DNA from: an uncultured Bacteroidales bacterium
GTDB taxonomy: Bacteria > Bacteroidota > Bacteroidia > Bacteroidales > UBA932
DNA: 9,048 nucleotides
Direction: 5' to 3'
NCBI GenBank assembly: GCA_927798505.1
Contig: CAKMNE010000049.1
Span: 1-9,048 of the forward strand
Each line of letters opens with the position of its first letter. The first letter of the stretch is position 1. A program made the translations under genes and the position numbers. The notes beneath the pieces are model-generated. The model ran no database searches and was not told the origin of the DNA. It worked only from the letters and a program-made list of their open reading frames with translations. Below, piece after piece: positions 5,231-9,048 of the stretch.

Positions 5231-6247
5231 ATGATGAATTCAACAATCCTTGATTCCAAGTTCATCATCGACGGTGTGCCGATGGAACTTAGCCCGCGTC
5301 AGATTCTTGGCGGGACTCAGCTTTCATATTCCCCCGAAAGCATAATTGACGAGAGTCTGGACCCTTCCGTCGGGGCCTATGACCTGGATGGAAACAAGAT
5401 GGGGGATTACCTGTCCCTGGTTCGCGCCTGCCCGTCGCGCAAGTTGCTTTTCCCCTTCGCCGGGGAATATGCCCGGGCCCGCGTGGCTTTTGCCCTGTTG
5501 GACGCCTTGTGCTCCAAAGGCCATTTCGTGCTGGAAGATCTCAATCTCAGTGTGAATTGGCACTGGACCGACAAGGGTGTAGGCTCTATGGCGGCCTTCT
5601 ACAAGAGCGTCACCGGGCTTGCCGACTATGCCGCCGACCTTTACCTGCAGATTGCTGATTACAGTCTTGTCGAGGGTGAGCCGGCGATAGAAGTGAAAGT
5701 GGCTCTGCCGGAGCCCGGGAGGGCCTTGCCTTCTGTCCTTCTGCCCGACCCTGAGAGTTGGCTCATATATGTTCCTTTCGACACTTCGGAGTACAGGCTC
5801 GGAGGGTCCCTGCTTGCTCAAGCCCTCGGAGTTGAAGGCGGCCCGGCCCCTAAGATAGAGGATACGGGCTATTTCGGGGATTGTTTCGAAGTGGTGCGCG
5901 AGTTTGTAGAGGACGGAGTTGCCGTCAGTGCCTGTGCCGTGGGCGACGGGGGCTTGATGGCCGCGCTGGATTCAATGTGTGCAGCGGGAGTAGGAATGGA
6001 TGCCGACCTTTCGGACCTGTGTCGCTCTGCGGGAGGCGCAGACCCCGTCAGAGTGCTGTTTTCCGAGATTCCGGGAGTCCTTTTCCAAATCAGGGATTCG
6101 GATTTCGACTATGTGGATGCCGAACTGCTGCTGCAGGATGTGATGTATTTCCCTCTGGGACATCCACGTACGGACGGCAGCCCTCTGAAGATTCATTCGG
6201 GCGGGAAAACTGCCATCGGAACCATACTCGAGTCGCTGATGCGCTAA
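5231..6247 (+). CDS. Stand-alone PurL-like (FGAM synthase C-terminal half) protein, possibly non-catalytic
   Basis: The 338-residue protein matches the second AIR-synthase-like half of large PurL without its glutaminase domain. LNLSVNWHW corresponds to the PurL SGNWMW region. RLGGSLLAQALG corresponds to the ELGGS region. VGDGGLMAALDSMCAAGVGM (237-256) corresponds to the SDGGLxxxLxEMAxAG motif, and VLFSEIPGVLFQI to LFxEExGxVxQV. Alignment by eye breaks where PurL has GGKDSLSM: here the text reads IADYSLVEGEP, so that active-site/substrate motif is lost. True PurL is about 1,200-1,300 residues in large-type bacteria, so this is an isolated half or paralogue. It is unlikely to make FGAM alone; a subunit, regulatory or other ligand-binding role is possible. 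The start is ATG 5231, or 5234 directly after, with GGAG at 5218-5221. It ends just before the ppdK promoter, with no terminator between. Confidence 0.7.
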   Translation: MMNSTILDSKFIIDGVPMELSPRQILGGTQLSYSPESIIDESLDPSVGAYDLDGNKMGDYLSLVRACPSRKLLFPFAGEYARARVAFALLDALCSKGHFVLEDLNLSVNWHWTDKGVGSMAAFYKSVTGLADYAADLYLQIADYSLVEGEPAIEVKVALPEPGRALPSVLLPDPESWLIYVPFDTSEYRLGGSLLAQALGVEGGPAPKIEDTGYFGDCFEVVREFVEDGVAVSACAVGDGGLMAALDSMCAAGVGMDADLSDLCRSAGGADPVRVLFSEIPGVLFQIRDSDFDYVDAELLLQDVMYFPLGHPRTDGSPLKIHSGGKTAIGTILESLMR

Positions 6248-6248
6248 G

Positions 6249-6280
6249 TTTGTCAGTGTCGGATTTTTTCAGTATCTTCG
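6249..6280 (+). promoter_or_regulatory. Promoter of ppdK
   Basis: TTTG (6249-6252) and TATCTTCG (6273-6280, one mismatch to TAnnTTTG) are 20 bases apart, a good fit to the Bacteroidota -33/-7 layout. The -33 element begins two bases after the stop of the PurL-like gene. The predicted transcription start is near 6283-6286, giving a leader of about 40 nt. Confidence 0.6.
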
Positions 6281-6283
6281 CGC

Positions 6284-6325
6284 TCCGTTAACCGCAAACA
6301 ATAAATCTATTATCTATATTTAATT
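6284..6325 (+). promoter_or_regulatory. A/T-rich untranslated leader of ppdK
   Basis: The last 30 bases before ATG 6326 are almost only A and T, with no Shine-Dalgarno match. Such unstructured, A-rich leaders support strong translation in Bacteroidota, which fits the biased codon use of ppdK. No riboswitch-like structure is visible. Confidence 0.4.
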
Positions 6326-9048
6326 ATGGCAGAAACAAAAAAGAGAGTCTATCGTTTTGGCGGAAAAACTGCCGAAGGCGATGGATCTATGCGTGAGCTC
6401 CTTGGAGGAAAGGGAGCCAACCTTGCGGAAATGAGCAAGCTCGGAATGCCGGTTCCGGCAGGTTTTACCATTACCACAGAGTGCTGTGCTGAGTACTATG
6501 CTCTCGGCGGAGGCTATTCTGAGGAGCTTAAGGCAGAGGTAGCCGAGGCCCTTGCAGCTACAGAGAAGCTGATGGGCAAGAAGTTCGGTGATACCAAGGA
6601 CCCGCTCCTGGTAAGTTGCCGTTCCGGTGCGAGAAGCAGTATGCCTGGTATGATGGACACCATCCTCAACATCGGTCTCTGCTCCGCAACTCTTCCGGGA
6701 ATGATTGAAAAGACCGGAAATCCACGTTTTGTATATGACGCATACCGCCGTCTCATCATGATGTATTCAGACGTTGTGATGGAGAAGGCAGAGGGTATCG
6801 AGCCGGCAGACGGCCAGGGTATCCGCCAGCAGCTCGACCGCATGATGGCAGATCTCAAGGAAGCCAAGGGCTACAAGTCCGATACCGAGATTACTGCAGA
6901 TGAGCTCAAGGATCTCTGCGACAAGTTCAAGGTTCGCGTAAAGGAAGTTCTCGGAGTAGAATTCCCTGACACCGCTGAGGCTCAGCTCTGGGGCTCAATC
7001 GGAGGCGTGTTCAAGAGCTGGAACGGAAAGCGCGCAATCGCTTACCGCCGCATCGAAAAGATTCCTGATGACTGGGGTACCGCAGTGAACGTTCAGTCTA
7101 TGGTGTTCGGAAACATGGGACCTACCTCCGCTACCGGCGTTGCATTCAGCCGCAACCCTGCGACCGGTGACAACAAGTTCTACGGCGAGTGGCTTATCAA
7201 TGCCCAGGGCGAGGACGTTGTTGCAGGTATCCGTACTCCGAATCCTCTCAATGAGGCTACCAAGACCGAGCACAACAAGCATCTCGAGAGCCTTGAGACC
7301 GCAATGCCTGAGGTTTATGCAGAGCTTGACGGCATCCGCAAGCGCCTTGAGGACCACTTCCATGACATGCAGGACATCGAGTTCACCATCCAGGACAAGC
7401 AGCTCTATATGCTCCAGTGCCGTATCGGCAAGCGTACAGGTATCGCCGCACTTCAGATGGCTATGGATATGCTCGACGAGGGAATGATTGACGAGAAGAC
7501 CGCCGTTATGCGTGTTTCTCCTTCCCAGCTTGACGAGATTCTCCACCCTATCCTCGACCCTGCTTCAGAGAAGAAGGCTGAGGTTGTTGCAAAGGGACTC
7601 CCGGCTTCTCCGGGCGGAGCTGTAGGAACCATCGTGTTCACCTCAGAGGCCGCTATGGAAGCAGCCGCTGCAGGAAAGAAGACCATCCTTATCCGTGAGG
7701 AGACCTCTCCTGAGGATATCGAAGGAATGCGTGCTTCTTCAGGTATCCTTACAACCCGCGGAGGTATGACCTCACACGCCGCACTCGTTGCCCGTGGATG
7801 GGGCAAGTGCTGCATCGTAGGTTGCGAGGCCATGAAGATTGACTTCGAGAATAAGAAAGTCAGCTTCGCCGGATGCGCCCAGACCTTCTCCGAGGGTGAC
7901 TGGATTTCACTCAACGGCGCAAAGGGTGCTGTTTACGGCTCAAAGATTGACACGATGGATGCATCAGAGAACCCTCTCTTCATCCGCTTCATGAGCATAG
8001 TTGACAAGTTCCGTCGCCTTGGAATCCGCACCAATGCCGATACACCTGAGGATGCTCAGCGTGCACTTCAGTTCGGCGCAGAGGGAATCGGCCTCTTCCG
8101 TATCGAGCACATGTTCTACGGCAAGAACAGCGAGACTCCTCTTGCCAAGCTCCGCAAGATGATCATGTGCAACACCGAGGAGGAGCGTCGCGCAGCTCTG
8201 CTTGAACTCGAGCCGTTCATCAAGGCATCCGTAAAGGCTACCCTCAAGATTATGGACGGCAAGCCGGTAGTGTTCCGTCTTCTCGACCCGCCTCTCCACG
8301 AGTTCGTTCCTAAGAGCGAGGACAAGAGGGCAGAGCTCGCCAAGGACCTCGGCATCAGCGTTGAGGAAGTTGACAAGCGTGGTGAGAACCTCCACGAGGT
8401 TAACCCTATGATGGGACACCGCGGAGTTCGTCTGCACGTGACCTATCCGCTTATTGCAGAGACTCAGTACCGTGCTATCTTCACAGCCGCAGCAGAGCTC
8501 AAGGGCGAGGGATTCAATCCTCAGCCGGAGATTATGATTCCTGTGACCGTTTCAGCACGCGAGCTCGAGTTCCAGAAGACTTACTGCGAGAAGGTTCGTC
8601 TCGAGGTTGAGGCTCAGTTCCATATGACCATCGACTATCACTTCGGTACTATGATCGAGATTCCTCGTGCAGCGCTTACTGCTGACCGTATGGCCCGCAC
8701 TGCCGAGTTCTTCAGCTTCGGTACCAACGACCTTACCCAGATGACCTTCGGCTTCAGCCGTGACGATGTGGGTACCTTTATGGGAGATTATCTCGGAAAC
8801 AAGATTCTCGATACCGATCCATTCCAGACTATTGATGTCAAGGGTGTAGGCAAACTTGTCGAGCACGGAGTCAATGCAGGCCGCAGCAAGAGACCTGGTC
8901 TTATGTGCGGTATCTGCGGTGAGCACGGAGGAGATCCGGATTCTATCAATTTCTTCAACAGAATCGGTCTCGACTACGTCAGCTGCTCACCATTCCGCGT
9001 GCCTATCGCCCGCCTCGCAGCGGCTCAGGCAGCAATCAAGCAGAATGC
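6326..9048 (+). CDS. ppdK: Pyruvate, phosphate dikinase, missing only its last residues at the window edge
   Basis: The frame is open from ATG 6326 to the end (907 full codons), about the full length for Bacteroidota PPDK. The enzyme interconverts pyruvate + ATP + Pi and PEP + AMP + PPi in the cytoplasm. The N-terminal ATP-grasp part includes GGKGANLAEM (27-36) and SCRSGARSSMPGMMDT (97-112). The swivelling phosphohistidine domain has GGMTSHAALVARG with catalytic His484 and the neighbouring Thr482. The C-terminal pyruvate/PEP barrel holds Arg592 in FRIEHMF, Arg651 in RLLDPPLHEF, Glu778 in MIEIPRA, Asn801 in GTNDLTQ and the acid/base Cys864 in CGEHGGDP. These align in order with the known residues of the Clostridium symbiosum enzyme, offset by about 30. 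The last visible residues, RLAAAQAAIKQN, are typical of the C-terminus. Leucine codons are mostly CTC/CTT, unlike the CTG-rich neighbours, suggesting high expression. It has its own promoter. Confidence 0.97.
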   Translation, partial: MAETKKRVYRFGGKTAEGDGSMRELLGGKGANLAEMSKLGMPVPAGFTITTECCAEYYALGGGYSEELKAEVAEALAATEKLMGKKFGDTKDPLLVSCRSGARSSMPGMMDTILNIGLCSATLPGMIEKTGNPRFVYDAYRRLIMMYSDVVMEKAEGIEPADGQGIRQQLDRMMADLKEAKGYKSDTEITADELKDLCDKFKVRVKEVLGVEFPDTAEAQLWGSIGGVFKSWNGKRAIAYRRIEKIPDDWGTAVNVQSMVFGNMGPTSATGVAFSRNPATGDNKFYGEWLINAQGEDVVAGIRTPNPLNEATKTEHNKHLESLETAMPEVYAELDGIRKRLEDHFHDMQDIEFTIQDKQLYMLQCRIGKRTGIAALQMAMDMLDEGMIDEKTAVMRVSPSQLDEILHPILDPASEKKAEVVAKGLPASPGGAVGTIVFTSEAAMEAAAAGKKTILIREETSPEDIEGMRASSGILTTRGGMTSHAALVARGWGKCCIVGCEAMKIDFENKKVSFAGCAQTFSEGDWISLNGAKGAVYGSKIDTMDASENPLFIRFMSIVDKFRRLGIRTNADTPEDAQRALQFGAEGIGLFRIEHMFYGKNSETPLAKLRKMIMCNTEEERRAALLELEPFIKASVKATLKIMDGKPVVFRLLDPPLHEFVPKSEDKRAELAKDLGISVEEVDKRGENLHEVNPMMGHRGVRLHVTYPLIAETQYRAIFTAAAELKGEGFNPQPEIMIPVTVSARELEFQKTYCEKVRLEVEAQFHMTIDYHFGTMIEIPRAALTADRMARTAEFFSFGTNDLTQMTFGFSRDDVGTFMGDYLGNKILDTDPFQTIDVKGVGKLVEHGVNAGRSKRPGLMCGICGEHGGDPDSINFFNRIGLDYVSCSPFRVPIARLAAAQAAIKQN

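Noticed and set aside
6995..8926. Several minus-strand open frames across ppdK
   Set aside because: ppdK reads through the same span with every catalytic motif intact; the antisense frames reflect its strong codon bias.
1..9048. Mobile element, CRISPR or tRNA signals
   Set aside because: No transposase, integrase, long direct repeats, spaced repeat array or tRNA-like cloverleaf was seen on either strand.

Overview
The window looks like chromosomal DNA from a member of the Bacteroidota, most likely the order Bacteroidales; genus cannot be fixed from this sequence alone. The evidence is a DUF4290 gene (a family I know only from this phylum), several copies of the Bacteroidota sigma-ABfr type -7 box (TAnnTTTG, mostly as TATCTTTG), A/T-rich leaders in place of Shine-Dalgarno sites before lead genes, and fairly GC-rich coding DNA. 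No tRNA, rRNA, CRISPR array, transposase or integrase is visible.

Layout. Bases 1-492 (minus strand) hold the 5' part of the DUF4290 gene. A 47-base divergent promoter region separates it from a tight four-gene plus-strand operon at 540-3769: an HPr-kinase-like P-loop kinase, a small S24/S26-type peptidase, a PqqD-like peptide-binding protein and a fused ABC exporter. Gene junctions are 4- and 10-base overlaps and a 4-base gap. Bases 3770-3918 are non-coding and hold a consensus promoter, a candidate small RNA of about 80 nt with two hairpins, and a strong rho-independent terminator. folC (minus, 3919-5172) converges on this region. It is divergently transcribed from a gene at 5231-6247 that encodes an isolated, divergent PurL-like (FGAM synthase) half. 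Finally ppdK (pyruvate, phosphate dikinase) starts at 6326 behind a well-formed promoter and runs off the right edge with its last residues in sight.

How the genes work together. FolC (folate/C1 metabolism), the PurL-like protein and PPDK (pyruvate/PEP balance) are housekeeping-type functions and do not form one pathway here. The accessory element is the operon at 540-3769. Its parts (kinase, peptidase, PqqD-type recognition element, exporter) match the tool kit of a peptide modification and export (RiPP-like) system, but there is no room for a precursor gene inside it and none was recognised beside it. This operon and the small RNA region that follows it are the most interesting parts of the window. 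All functional calls rest on reading motifs by eye; no database search was run.
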